From Fulvimonas soli (lineage in GTDB: Bacteria; Pseudomonadota; Gammaproteobacteria; Xanthomonadales; Rhodanobacteraceae): a DNA stretch of 64,000 nt. A program made the position numbers and the translations under genes. Below are positions 16,423 through 23,972 of this stretch, one piece after another. Position 1 is the first letter of the stretch. Each line of letters begins with the position of its first letter. The DNA lies in contig NZ_QGHC01000007.1 in NCBI RefSeq assembly GCF_003148905.1, positions 62,001 through 126,000 on the forward strand, read 5' to 3'. The notes beneath the pieces are model-generated. The model searched no databases, was not told the origin of the DNA, and was given only the letters and a program-made list of their open reading frames with translations.

Positions 16423-17679
16423 CTACGGCCGCAACCGCGGCACCCCATGCTCGTCGCGTTCCTCGATGGCGATCGGCCGGGTGTCGATCAGCACCGCGGC
16501 GGAGCCGGTCGGCAGCGGATGGGCCGCCTCGCCGCGGGTCAGCGCCAGCGCGTTGCGGTAGGCGCGCTGCGCCTGCGCCGCGTCGCCCTGCCCGGCGTGC
16601 ACGTCGGCCAGCGCCTCCCATGCGCCCGCGCCGGGCGCGAGCGCCAGCGAGCGTTCCAGGTACTGGCGCGCCTTGCCCCACAACTTGAGCTTCACGCACA
16701 GGCGGCCCAGCGCGAGCAGCAGGCCGGCGTCGTTCGGGTGCGCGTCCAGCCAGCCCTCGGCGCGGCGCAGGCGGGCATCCAGGTCCTCATCGCCCAGCGC
16801 GCCCCAGGCCTGCACCAGCTCGGAGGACCATTCGCGGCGCAGCGCCGACTCCAGCTCGTCCATCGCCGGCAGGATCATGCCGAAGGCGGCGGCGCGGCGC
16901 GCGTAGGCCTCCACCGCCGCGGGCAGGCGGCGCTGCGCCTTGGGCAGCTGCGTCCACAGCGTGTTGAGCGCGGCCGCGTCGGGCGCGGCATCCAGGCTGG
17001 CGACCAGCACGCGCTCCTCCAGCGCCGCATAGCCGCGCGGACCCAGTGCGCCGCTCTGCTGCAAGGGCTCCAGCGCGGCGCGGGCGCGGCGCAGGTCGCC
17101 GCTGGCCAGCGCCGCCAGCGCCAGCTCGCGCCAGCCGCCGGGGGTGAGCGTGCCGGCGTCGGCCTCCGGCGCCAGCAGCGCCAGCGCCTCGGCCGGTTTG
17201 CCGTCGCGCCGCAGCACGCGGGCGCGCAGCACGCGCGCGGCGCGCGGCGCGGCCTGGCCGGCCTGGTCCAGCGTCTCCAGCGCGCGACCGTGCTCGCCGC
17301 GGCGCGAGGCCGCCTCGGCGGCGGCGAGCAGCGCGGGACCGCGCAGCGCGTCGAGCCGCGAGGCGCGCTGCAGGTCGCGCTCGGCATCGCCGTGGCGGCC
17401 TTCCATCAGCGCCACCAGGCCCTCGCCGAGCCGCTGCCGGCTGATCCGCCGGTGGCGGCGGGTCAGCGCGCCGAACGGCCAGCCGAGCAGGCGCCACAGC
17501 AGCACCAGCAGCGCCCAGGCGAGCAGCAGCAGTACGACCGCGGCCACCACGGTGGTTTCCACCCGCCAGCCGCGCAGGCGCAGCAGCACGTAGCCGGGGT
17601 CCTCCGCCACCCAGTGCCAGCCGAAGGCGGCCAGCGCGGCGACGATCACCAGCAGCAGGATCCAGCGCCAGGCTTTCAC
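16423..17679 (-). CDS. hemY: HemY, haem-biosynthesis associated TPR membrane protein
   Basis: 418 residues from a GTG whose GTGA overlaps the hemX stop, so translation is coupled. Two membrane spans (about 1-23 and 42-66) precede a HemY_N region (LRRRHRRISRQRLGEGLVALMEGR-like) and a string of tetratricopeptide repeats to the C-terminus (for example LGRLCVKLKLWGKARQYLERSLAL). HemY is proposed to scaffold or regulate protoporphyrin synthesis in the inner membrane of gammaproteobacteria. Not to be confused with the Gram-positive coproporphyrinogen oxidase of the same name. The C-terminus lies 188 bases from the 480-bp element. Confidence 0.9.
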   Translation of the reverse strand: MKAWRWILLLVIVAALAAFGWHWVAEDPGYVLLRLRGWRVETTVVAAVVLLLLAWALLVLLWRLLGWPFGALTRRHRRISRQRLGEGLVALMEGRHGDAERDLQRASRLDALRGPALLAAAEAASRRGEHGRALETLDQAGQAAPRAARVLRARVLRRDGKPAEALALLAPEADAGTLTPGGWRELALAALASGDLRRARAALEPLQQSGALGPRGYAALEERVLVASLDAAPDAAALNTLWTQLPKAQRRLPAAVEAYARRAAAFGMILPAMDELESALRREWSSELVQAWGALGDEDLDARLRRAEGWLDAHPNDAGLLLALGRLCVKLKLWGKARQYLERSLALAPGAGAWEALADVHAGQGDAAQAQRAYRNALALTRGEAAHPLPTGSAAVLIDTRPIAIEERDEHGVPRLRP

Positions 17680-18788
17680 GGCCGGGCTCCGGCGGAAGCG
17701 GCCGGCGCCGGCGCGCTGTCCGGCTTGAGCGCATGCACCGCGCGCAGGTTGCGCAGCTCGGCGAGCGCGCCGCCCAGCTGCACCGGCGGCGCCGGCCTGA
17801 GCCCGTCGAGCAGCGCGGCCAGCTGCGCGCGCGCCTGCTGCACGCCGGCGTCGGCGCCGTCGAACTGCGCGGCCAGGCCGGCGTCGGCGCGCCGCAGCGC
17901 GGCGGCGGCGTCCGCCTCGTCGTGGCCGAGCAGGTCGGCCTGCGCCTGCGCGAGGTCCAGCGCGACGAGCTGGCGGGTCAGCCGCGCGTCGGCCACCGCC
18001 AGCGGCGCGCCGTCGTCGCGCTGCACGCTGACCACGCTGGCCAGCGCATGGCGCAGGCGCGCCCAGGCGCCGTCGTCCTTGCCGGCGGCGGGCAGGTCGA
18101 GCGGCTTCGGCGGCAGCGCGGCCAGGCCGTCGCGCAGCTTCTGCACGGCGGCCAGGGTGGCGGACAGCGTGCGGTTCTGCCGCGATGCCAGCGCCTCGCG
18201 CTCGGCGTTGAGGCTCTGGCGCAGGCCGGAGAAGGCGCCGTCGTTGACCGCCGCCAGGCTCTGGTCGGCCAGCGCGTAGGCCGCCGCCGCGCCCTCGGCG
18301 TCGTGGAACAGCTCGTAGCGCTGCTGGCCCATGCGCAGCAGCGCCTCGGTCTCGTCCAGCAGCATCGCGTCGTGGCCGGACAGGCTCTTCTCGGCGAGCT
18401 TGGCCACCGCGTCCTCCAGGTTGCGCAGGCGCTCGGACTGGCCGAGCAGTTCCTCGCGCAGCGAGCGGTTGACCTGGTCGGCGTCGCCCAGCCGCTGGCG
18501 CAGCGCGGCGCGCTCGCCCTCGACGCTCTGCAGGGTGTTCTCCAGCGTGCCCACGCGCGCCTGCAGCGCGGCCAGGTTGCGGCTGTCCGCCGCGCCGCCC
18601 TGGCTCTGCTGCCACTGCCGCCAGCCGACGTAGCCGACCCCGACCAGCGCCAGCAGCGCGAGCAGCAGGGCCAGCGCCACGCTGCCGCCGCGGCTCGGCG
18701 CGGCGGCCCGCGACGGCGACGGGCGGGCGGGGACGGGCGCCGGGGCCGGCGCGGGGGAGGCAGCGGAGGCGGGATCGTCATGGCTCAT
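17676..18788 (-). CDS. hemX: HemX, uroporphyrinogen-III C-methyltransferase-like membrane protein
   Basis: 370 residues from ATG 18788 (MSHDDPASAAS); an ATG three codons upstream is an equal alternative. An Ala/Pro-rich cytoplasmic N-terminus is followed by a membrane span at about 36-56, a coiled coil (LQARVGTLENTLQSVEGERAALRQRL) and the DUF513/HemX domain with DETEALLRMGQQRYELFHD. Despite the name no methyltransferase motif is present. It lies between hemD and hemY in the standard gammaproteobacterial order, although a 404-bp repeat-rich gap separates it from hemD. Confidence 0.9.
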   Translation of the reverse strand: MSHDDPASAASPAPAPAPVPARPSPSRAAAPSRGGSVALALLLALLALVGVGYVGWRQWQQSQGGAADSRNLAALQARVGTLENTLQSVEGERAALRQRLGDADQVNRSLREELLGQSERLRNLEDAVAKLAEKSLSGHDAMLLDETEALLRMGQQRYELFHDAEGAAAAYALADQSLAAVNDGAFSGLRQSLNAEREALASRQNRTLSATLAAVQKLRDGLAALPPKPLDLPAAGKDDGAWARLRHALASVVSVQRDDGAPLAVADARLTRQLVALDLAQAQADLLGHDEADAAAALRRADAGLAAQFDGADAGVQQARAQLAALLDGLRPAPPVQLGGALAELRNLRAVHALKPDSAPAPAASAGARP

Positions 18789-19192
18789 GCGCGCCATGCT
18801 AGCAGCCCGCACCGCGGGGGCCGCATCAAGGCGCCGTGAAAGCCGCGGCGATCCGCCGGCCTCCAAGGTGCATCACGCGCCGCTGTCTCCGGCACGCGGT
18901 GAAGACGGAAATTGCCTTGTGGCACCACGCGCGATGCGGCGGCAATGGCGCCGGCGTTGCAAAATCCGGCACGCAGCCGGGGGCTCCGCCTTCTCCTCGT
19001 CGCTACGGGCGCAAGCCGGGCGGGTGCGCAGCGCGGTTCCATTTAAGAAGGGATGAGCGGCGCCGGCCTTCGGCCGAGCGCCGCCTTTCCACCCGCCCGC
19101 GATTCATCCAGCCGGCCGGCCTGGCGCGCTTCCCCGGAAGATCTTGAACAGGTTCCTTGAGACTCCGGCTCGCGCCGGAATGACGGACCCTC
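18789..19192. repeat. hemD-hemX gap with dispersed repeat copies
   Basis: 19091-19160 is a copy of a ~65-bp repeat (GATTCATCCAGCCGGCCT ... TTGAACAGG) whose sister is at 44302-44372. It is followed at 19164-19187 by a GACTCCGGCTCGCGCCGGAATGAC palindrome of the CATTCCGGC family. An AT-richer spot (TTCCATTTAAGAAGGG near 19040) is the only candidate for a hemX promoter. Nothing coding is seen. Confidence 0.7.
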
Positions 19193-19966
19193 TCAGCGCG
19201 CCGCGGCGGCCAGCAGGTCGGCCGGCCGCGCCGAGGCGGCGACCGCCACGCGCGCGAAGCCGGCCGCGCGCGCGGCGGCGGCGAGCCGTGCGCTGCTCGC
19301 CACCGCGGTGGCCGCGCACAGCCGGCGCCAGAGCGCGTCGGGCAGCACGCGGCGCAGGTTGTCCAGCGCCTCGGCGCTGGACAGCAGCACGCGCGCGCCG
19401 CGCGGCAACCGCGCCAGCGGGTCGAGATGGCGCCGGTCCAGCCGCGCAGTGACGCGGCGGTAGACGTGCGCCTCGCGCAGGCTCGCGGCATGCGCGGCGA
19501 GCCGCTCGCGCAGCAGGCCGCGGCCGCCGGCGGCGCCGACCAGCGCGGCCGCGCGGCCGCGCAAGGCCGCCGGCGGCAGCAGTTCGAGCAGGCCCTCGCT
19601 GTCCTGGCGCGTCGCCGGGGATCGCACGCGCAGGCCATGGCGGCGCAGCGCGCGCGCGGTGCCCTCGCCCACCGCGTACACCGCCGCGCGCGTGCGCAGC
19701 GGGCACAACGCCGCCGCGTGGCGCACCGCCGCGGGACTGGTGAACACCAGCAGGTCCGCGCGCAGCGCGGCGCGCAGGTCGCGGCGCGCCACGGCCGGGT
19801 CGTCCGGCGCGCGCAGCGCCAGCCCCGGCAGGCGCAGCGGCACGCCGCCGGCCGCGCGCACCTGCCGCGCGAACGCGCCGGCGGTGCCGGCCGGGCGCGT
19901 GACCACCACGGTGCGGCCGCGCAGGGCGGGGACGACGGCGGTTCGTGCGCGCGACGGAGAGGCCAT
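19193..19966 (-). CDS. hemD: Uroporphyrinogen-III synthase
   Basis: 257 residues, typical length. Cyclises hydroxymethylbilane with ring D inversion to uroporphyrinogen III. The two-lobed HemD fold is recognisable: GRTVVVTRPAGTAGAFARQVRAAGG at the N-terminus, LVFTSPAAVRHA around 95, VYAVGEGTARALRRHG near 115, and LLSSAEALDNLRRVLP plus VASSARLAAAARAAGF in the second half. Sequence conservation in this family is low, but the synteny with hemX-hemY supports it. hemC is not in the window. The -10-like TACACT lies 7 bases before the ATG, so the mRNA may be leaderless. Confidence 0.92.
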   Translation of the reverse strand: MASPSRARTAVVPALRGRTVVVTRPAGTAGAFARQVRAAGGVPLRLPGLALRAPDDPAVARRDLRAALRADLLVFTSPAAVRHAAALCPLRTRAAVYAVGEGTARALRRHGLRVRSPATRQDSEGLLELLPPAALRGRAAALVGAAGGRGLLRERLAAHAASLREAHVYRRVTARLDRRHLDPLARLPRGARVLLSSAEALDNLRRVLPDALWRRLCAATAVASSARLAAAARAAGFARVAVAASARPADLLAAAAR

Positions 19967-19972
19967 CGGCGC

Positions 19973-20009
19973 AGTGTAGCGGCAGCCCCGGCGCGGGCGG
20001 CCTACACTG
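19973..20009. promoter_or_regulatory. Symmetric divergent promoter of hemD and the YiiD-like thioesterase gene
   Basis: CAGTGTAG (19973-19980) and CTACACTG (20002-20009) are a perfect 8-bp inverted repeat; each contains a TACACT -10-like hexamer, one per strand, pointing away from each other. Neither has a recognisable -35. Confidence 0.45.
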
Positions 20010-20040
20010 TGCGGCCCCTCCCCATCGTCATGCCTTCACC

Positions 20041-20511
20041 GTGAGCGATTCCGACAACGCCCGGCCGGCCCGCGAGCTGGTCGACTTCATCCGCGCGGAA
20101 ATCCCGCTGGCGCGCGCCATGGACCTGCACCTGCACGACAGCGGCGAGGACTTCCTAAGCCTGGCCGTGCCGCTGGCGCCCAACGTCAACGACAAGGGCT
20201 GCGCCTTCGGCGGCAGCCTGGTCAGCCTGATGACGCTGGCCGGCTGGGCGCTGGTGGAGCTGGCGCTGCGCCGGCGCGGGCTGGACTGCGACGTGTTCGT
20301 CGCCGAGTCCGACGTGCGCTACCTGGCGCCGGTGTGGGGCGACTTCCGCGCCGAGGCGCGGCCGGCCGAGGGCGCGGACTGGGACGGCTTCCTGGCCGCG
20401 CTCGCCGCGCGCGGCCGCGCGCGCGTCGCGGTGGCCTGCGCGGTGCCGGGCGAGGACGGCGCGCCGGCGGCGACGCTGGCCGCGCGCTTCGTCGCCAAGC
20501 GGCGCGGCTGA
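20041..20511 (+). CDS. YiiD-type C-terminal-domain thioesterase (hotdog fold)
   Basis: 156 residues from GTG 20041 (VSDSDNARPARELVDFIRAEIPLARAMDL). Hotdog features: LAPNVNDKGCAFGGSLVSLMTLAGWALV, with the N-x-x-G-x-x-F-G-G-S pattern of the YiiD_C thioesterase domain, and VAESDVRYLAPV. Members carry only the C-terminal half of E. coli YiiD, without its acetyltransferase half. Probably cleaves acyl-thioesters; substrate unknown. Divergent from hemD. Confidence 0.75.
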   Translation: MSDSDNARPARELVDFIRAEIPLARAMDLHLHDSGEDFLSLAVPLAPNVNDKGCAFGGSLVSLMTLAGWALVELALRRRGLDCDVFVAESDVRYLAPVWGDFRAEARPAEGADWDGFLAALAARGRARVAVACAVPGEDGAPAATLAARFVAKRRG

Positions 20512-20551
20512 TCGGGCAGAATGGGCGGCGTATCCATCGGGGGGTCCCGCC

Positions 20552-20965
20552 ATGCGCCGACTGCTGTTCCTGCCACTCCTGCTCGCCGCGCTGCTGCTCG
20601 CCGGCTGCGCCACCGACAAGCGCAACCAGTCGCTCACCGCCACGCTCAACGCCTACGCCAACACGCTGCGCTGGGGCGACTTCCAGACCGCCGAGCAGTT
20701 CGTCGACCCGGAAGTGCGCGAGAAGCACCCGGTCAGCGCGCTGGACCGGGCGCGCTACCAGCAGCTCAAGGTGAGCGACTACAACGACGACGCCGGCCCG
20801 GTGCCCGACGGCGAGAACCAAGTGCGCCAGACCGTGCAGATCAACCTGGTCAACATCCACACGCAGACCGAGCGCAGCGTGATCGACCACCAGATCTGGC
20901 GCTACGACCCGGCGAAGAACCGCTGGTGGCTGACGAGCGGCCTGCCCGACGTCAGCCAGCAGTAG
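20552..20965 (+). CDS. Putative lipoprotein
   Basis: 137 residues. Typical lipoprotein signal with lipobox LLAGC, acylated Cys19. The mature part (LNAYANTLRWGDFQTAEQFVDPEVREKHP ... HQIWRYDPAKNRWWLTSGLPDV) resembles small NTF2-like outer-membrane lipoproteins of xanthomonads with no known role. The residue after Cys is Ala, which favours outer-membrane sorting. A CAGAAT hexamer lies about 30 bases upstream. Its 3' end overlaps the convergent GST gene by 14 bp. Confidence 0.75.
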   Translation: MRRLLFLPLLLAALLLAGCATDKRNQSLTATLNAYANTLRWGDFQTAEQFVDPEVREKHPVSALDRARYQQLKVSDYNDDAGPVPDGENQVRQTVQINLVNIHTQTERSVIDHQIWRYDPAKNRWWLTSGLPDVSQQ

Positions 20966-21554
20966 CGTACGGCGTGCCGGTCATGGAGTCGCGGCGGGCG
21001 AAGGCGTCGAACCACGCCGCCAACCGCGGCCGGCCCTCTCGCCAGTCCCGTTCCGGCCAGCGGAAATCCAGGTAGGACACGAAGGCCGCCACGGCCACCT
21101 GGCCGATGCCCACGCCGTCGGCCAAGTGGCGATCCGCGTCGAGCGCGTCGAGCGAGGTGCCGATCGCCTCGCGGAACCGCGCCATCATCGCCTCGGAACG
21201 CTCGTGCGCCGGGCGGCGCTCGTCCGCGTACAGGCGCCCGGCCGCGGTGGCGGCGCCGTCGGCCAGGCCCTGCAGCAGCAGGGCGCGCCAGCGCGCCTCG
21301 CCGTCCGCGGGATGCAGCAGGCGCCTCGGCGCCAGCGCGTCGAGGTAGTCGCAGATCACCGCCGACTCGTACAGCACGCCGCCGTCGTCGCGCACCAGGG
21401 TGGGCACCTTCGCCAGCGGGTTCAGCGCGCGCAGCCGCACGTCGGTCCACGGATCGACCCGCACCAGCTCGATCCGCCCCGCCAGACCCAGCTCGCCCGC
21501 CGCGATGCGCACCTTGCGCGCGAAGGGCGAGGTCGGGGCATACCAAAGCTGCAT
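20952..21554 (-). CDS. Glutathione S-transferase family protein
   Basis: 200 residues from ATG 21554; the open frame begins 14 codons earlier but MQLWYAPTSPFARKVRIAAGELGL is the classic GST N-terminus. NPLAKVPTLVRDDGGVLYESAVICDYLD includes the cis-Pro and the ES glutathione-binding pair. The C-terminal domain has GQVAVAAFVSYLDFRWPERDW. Ser9 (TSPF) is the probable catalytic residue, as in beta/theta-like members. Substrate not predictable. Overlaps the upstream convergent lipoprotein gene by 14 bp at the 3' ends. Confidence 0.88.
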   Translation of the reverse strand: MQLWYAPTSPFARKVRIAAGELGLAGRIELVRVDPWTDVRLRALNPLAKVPTLVRDDGGVLYESAVICDYLDALAPRRLLHPADGEARWRALLLQGLADGAATAAGRLYADERRPAHERSEAMMARFREAIGTSLDALDADRHLADGVGIGQVAVAAFVSYLDFRWPERDWREGRPRLAAWFDAFARRDSMTGTPYATAG

Positions 21555-21685
21555 GGGCGCATCTCCGCGGGATTCCGTCCGGCCGGATTCTGGCACGCCC
21601 GCCGGCGCGCTTTGCGCCGGGGCCGGCGCTCCCGGATAATCGCCGGTTCGCGCGCGGATGGCCGCGCCGGCGGACCCTTCTCGCG

Positions 21686-22129
21686 ATGAACGACTTCCTG
21701 CACAAGCTGCCCGCGTTCCTGGGCAACCACCTGGCGCTGTCGGCGCTGTTCGCGCTGCTCCTGCTCGGCCTCGTCGCCACCGAGGTGATGCTGCGCCTGC
21801 GCAAGTACAAGGAGCTGACGCCGGCCGGGCTGACCCTGCTGATCAACCGCGACAACCCGCTGCTGATCGATCTGTCCGCCCGCGCCGACTACGAGAAGGC
21901 CCACGTGCCGGGCGCGCGCCACGTGATGCCCAGCCAGTTCGACCCCGAGCACAAGGACCTGGCCAAGGCCAAGGAGCTGCCGGTGGTGGTGATGGACAAG
22001 GACGGCCGCGGCGCCGACAAGGCCGCGCAGCGCCTGGTCAAGGCCGGCTTCGCCAAGGTCTACACGCTGGGCGGCGGCGTGGCGGCCTGGCAGCAGGCGC
22101 AGATGCCGGTGGCCAAGGGCGGCAAGTGA
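21686..22129 (+). CDS. Membrane-anchored rhodanese-like protein lacking the active-site cysteine
   Basis: 147 residues. One membrane span at about 18-37 (LSALFALLLLGLVATEVML), then a rhodanese domain (LIDLSARADYEKAHVPGARHVMPSQF, VYTLGGGVAAWQQAQMP). The active-site loop reads VVVMDKDGRGADKAA; Asp or Lys stands where the catalytic Cys belongs, so sulfurtransferase activity is unlikely. Similar to YibN of E. coli, an inner-membrane protein. A GATAAT hexamer (21635-21640) may be its -10. A strong hairpin repeat follows the stop. Confidence 0.82.
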   Translation: MNDFLHKLPAFLGNHLALSALFALLLLGLVATEVMLRLRKYKELTPAGLTLLINRDNPLLIDLSARADYEKAHVPGARHVMPSQFDPEHKDLAKAKELPVVVMDKDGRGADKAAQRLVKAGFAKVYTLGGGVAAWQQAQMPVAKGGK

Positions 22130-22190
22130 GCGAGGAGTGAGTGGTGAGTGAAAGGCGCTCCTTTCGCCACTCACCACTCTCCACTCTCTA
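22130..22190. terminator. Bidirectional hairpin (GAGTGG-type repeat) between convergent genes
   Basis: GTGGTGAGTG (22141-22150) pairs with CACTCACCAC (22168-22177), and AAAGG with CCTTT inside it, closing on a CGCT loop. The right arm contains the stop codon and last codons of the minus-strand reductase gene. It lies between converging genes and could terminate both transcripts. Confidence 0.65.
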
Positions 22191-23256
22191 TTCGCCCGCG
22201 GATGCCGGCGCGGCCAGCCAGGATCTGGGTGAGCACGTCCGGCGCGTAGTCGAACGAGTCGTAGTACAGCCGCTCCTCCGGCAGCCCGGCGGCCAGGAAG
22301 CGGTGGCGCGCGGCGTCGATCATCGCCGGCGGGCCGCTCATGTAGACGTCGTGGCCGGACAGGTCCGGCCAGTCGGCCAGCACCGCCTCGTGCACCAGGC
22401 CCGCGCGCAGGCCGGCGGCGGCGGCCGCCTCCGGGTCGGACAGCACCGGGTGGAAGCGCAGCTGCGGCGACTGCCGCGCCCACTGCTCGGCCAGCGGGCG
22501 CAGGTACAGGTCCGCCGCGCTGCGCGCGCCCCAATACACCTCGATGGAGCGGCGCGTGCCCAGGCCGAGGAAGTGCTCGACGATCGCCTTCACCGGCGCG
22601 AAGCCGGTGCCGCCAGCCATGAACAGCATCGGCCGCTCCGAGTCCTCGCGCGGCACGAAGGTGCCCAGCGGGCCCTCGATGCGCAGCGTGTCGCCCACCC
22701 GCAGGCCGCCGGCCACCCAGCCGGTGAAGCCGCCGCCGGCGACGTGGCGCACGTGCAGCTCGATCGCGCCGTCCGGCCGCGCCTCGTTGGCGATCGAGAA
22801 CGGCCGGCGGCGGCCGTCCGGCAGCAGCACGTCCAGGTACTGCCCCGGCAGCCACAGCAGCCGCGTCTCGCCGGGCGCGGGTTGCAGGCGCAGCCCGATC
22901 ACGTCCGGCGCCAGCGGCCACTTCGCCGCCACCGTCACCTCGAGCCGGCGGCGCGCCACGTCCTCCACCGAGGGCACCTCGCGCGCCTCGATCAGCAGGT
23001 CGCCGCACGGCACCGCCTGGCACAGCAGAATCGCGTGGTGCGCGCGCTCGTCCGCGTCCAGCGCCACCGGCGGGTTGCGCGGGTAGGCGCAGCGCCCCTG
23101 GCGCAGGATCGCCTTGCAGCTGCCGCACACGCCGGCGCGGCACGAATACGGCAGCGCGATGCCGGCGCGCTGCGCCGCCTCCAGCACGGTCTGGCCGGCG
23201 GCGACGTCGAAGCGGCGGCCGGAGCCGTGGAGGGTGACGGTGAACACGCGGTGCAT
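22171..23256 (-). CDS. 2Fe-2S ferredoxin / FAD / NAD reductase (AscD-like, CDP-6-deoxyglucoseen reductase family)
   Basis: 361 residues from ATG 23256. N-terminal plant-type ferredoxin domain with C39, C44, C47 and C79; FAD-binding RPFSIAN at 151-157; NAD(P)-binding GGTGFAP at 215-221 and a C-terminal FDYAP. This Fd-FNR fusion occurs in xanthomonads as CDP-6-deoxy-delta-3,4-glucoseen reductase-like proteins and in oxygenase reductases; no sugar or oxygenase partner gene is adjacent, so the electron acceptor is unknown. The last residues (RIESGEW) and the stop come from the neighbouring palindromic repeat. Possibly a flavin or general reductase. Confidence 0.85.
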   Translation of the reverse strand: MHRVFTVTLHGSGRRFDVAAGQTVLEAAQRAGIALPYSCRAGVCGSCKAILRQGRCAYPRNPPVALDADERAHHAILLCQAVPCGDLLIEAREVPSVEDVARRRLEVTVAAKWPLAPDVIGLRLQPAPGETRLLWLPGQYLDVLLPDGRRRPFSIANEARPDGAIELHVRHVAGGGFTGWVAGGLRVGDTLRIEGPLGTFVPREDSERPMLFMAGGTGFAPVKAIVEHFLGLGTRRSIEVYWGARSAADLYLRPLAEQWARQSPQLRFHPVLSDPEAAAAAGLRAGLVHEAVLADWPDLSGHDVYMSGPPAMIDAARHRFLAAGLPEERLYYDSFDYAPDVLTQILAGRAGIRGRIESGEW

Positions 23257-23314
23257 TGTCGGCGCGATGGCAGTCGGCCGACAATGCGGACTCGGCCCGC
23301 AGGAATCAACTCGC

Positions 23315-23752
23315 ATGGCGATCTGGAAGCAGGACACCGACCTGGCCCGCCTCAACGGCTGGAGCGCGAACACGCTGATGGAGGCGCTGGGCATCCGCAT
23401 CACCGCGGTGGGCGAGGACTGGCTGGCCGGCAGCATGCCGGTGGACCGGCGCACGCGCCAGCCCTACGGCCTGCTGCATGGCGGCGCCTCGGTGGCGCTG
23501 GCCGAGACGCTGGGCAGCACCGCGGCGATGCTCACGCTGGACCCGGCGCAGGAGGCGGCGGTGGGCCTGGACATCAACGCCAACCACGTGCGCGGCGTGC
23601 GCACGGGCACCGTCACCGGCACCGCGCGGCCGCTGCACCTGGGCCGCAGCACGCAGGTGTGGGAGATCCGCATCGAGGACGAGGCCGGCGCGCTGGTGTG
23701 CATCTCGCGGCTGACGATGGCGGTGATCCCGGCGCGGGTGGCGCAGCGGTGA
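23315..23752 (+). CDS. Hotdog-fold thioesterase (MenI/YdiI/PaaI type)
   Basis: 145 residues. The family signature reads QPYGLLHGGASVALAETLGSTAAML, with the HGG and the catalytic Glu in LAETLGS; then VGLDINANHVRG and a closing beta-strand ISRLTMAVIP. Members hydrolyse aromatic or medium-chain acyl-CoA (for example 1,4-dihydroxy-2-naphthoyl-CoA, proofreading of enterobactin precursors). Divergent from the reductase gene with a 58-bp gap. A repeat pair follows the stop. Confidence 0.88.
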   Translation: MAIWKQDTDLARLNGWSANTLMEALGIRITAVGEDWLAGSMPVDRRTRQPYGLLHGGASVALAETLGSTAAMLTLDPAQEAAVGLDINANHVRGVRTGTVTGTARPLHLGRSTQVWEIRIEDEAGALVCISRLTMAVIPARVAQR

Positions 23753-23794
23753 ACCCGCTACCGGCCTCCTCTCGCCCCCACACCCCGCCGCACC

Positions 23795-23964
23795 CTGCTC
23801 CCTCTCCCCGCCGGGGAGAGGGCTGGGGTGAGGGGCCGCACTGGCGACGCCGCCGGGCGAGTACGTGGCTTGGCGATCCTGCAAACCCCGCTTCGGGCGG
23901 GCCCTGCCGCGAGCCCCGCCCCCTCGCCCCATCCCTCTCCCCGGCGGGGAGAGGGAGCAAGGCG
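23795..23964. repeat. CCCTCTCCCC-type repeat, inverted pair
   Basis: Arm 1 (23798-23837: CTCCCTCTCCCC ... GGGGTGAGGGG) and arm 2 (23912-23964: CCCCTCGCCCCATCC ... GAGGGAGCAAGG) are inverted copies separated by about 75 bp. The same two-copy arrangement with a shorter spacer is inside uvrD. It fills the gap before the kinase gene and reaches to within 9 bases of its ATG. Confidence 0.8.
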
Positions 23965-23972
23965 CTGCGCGG

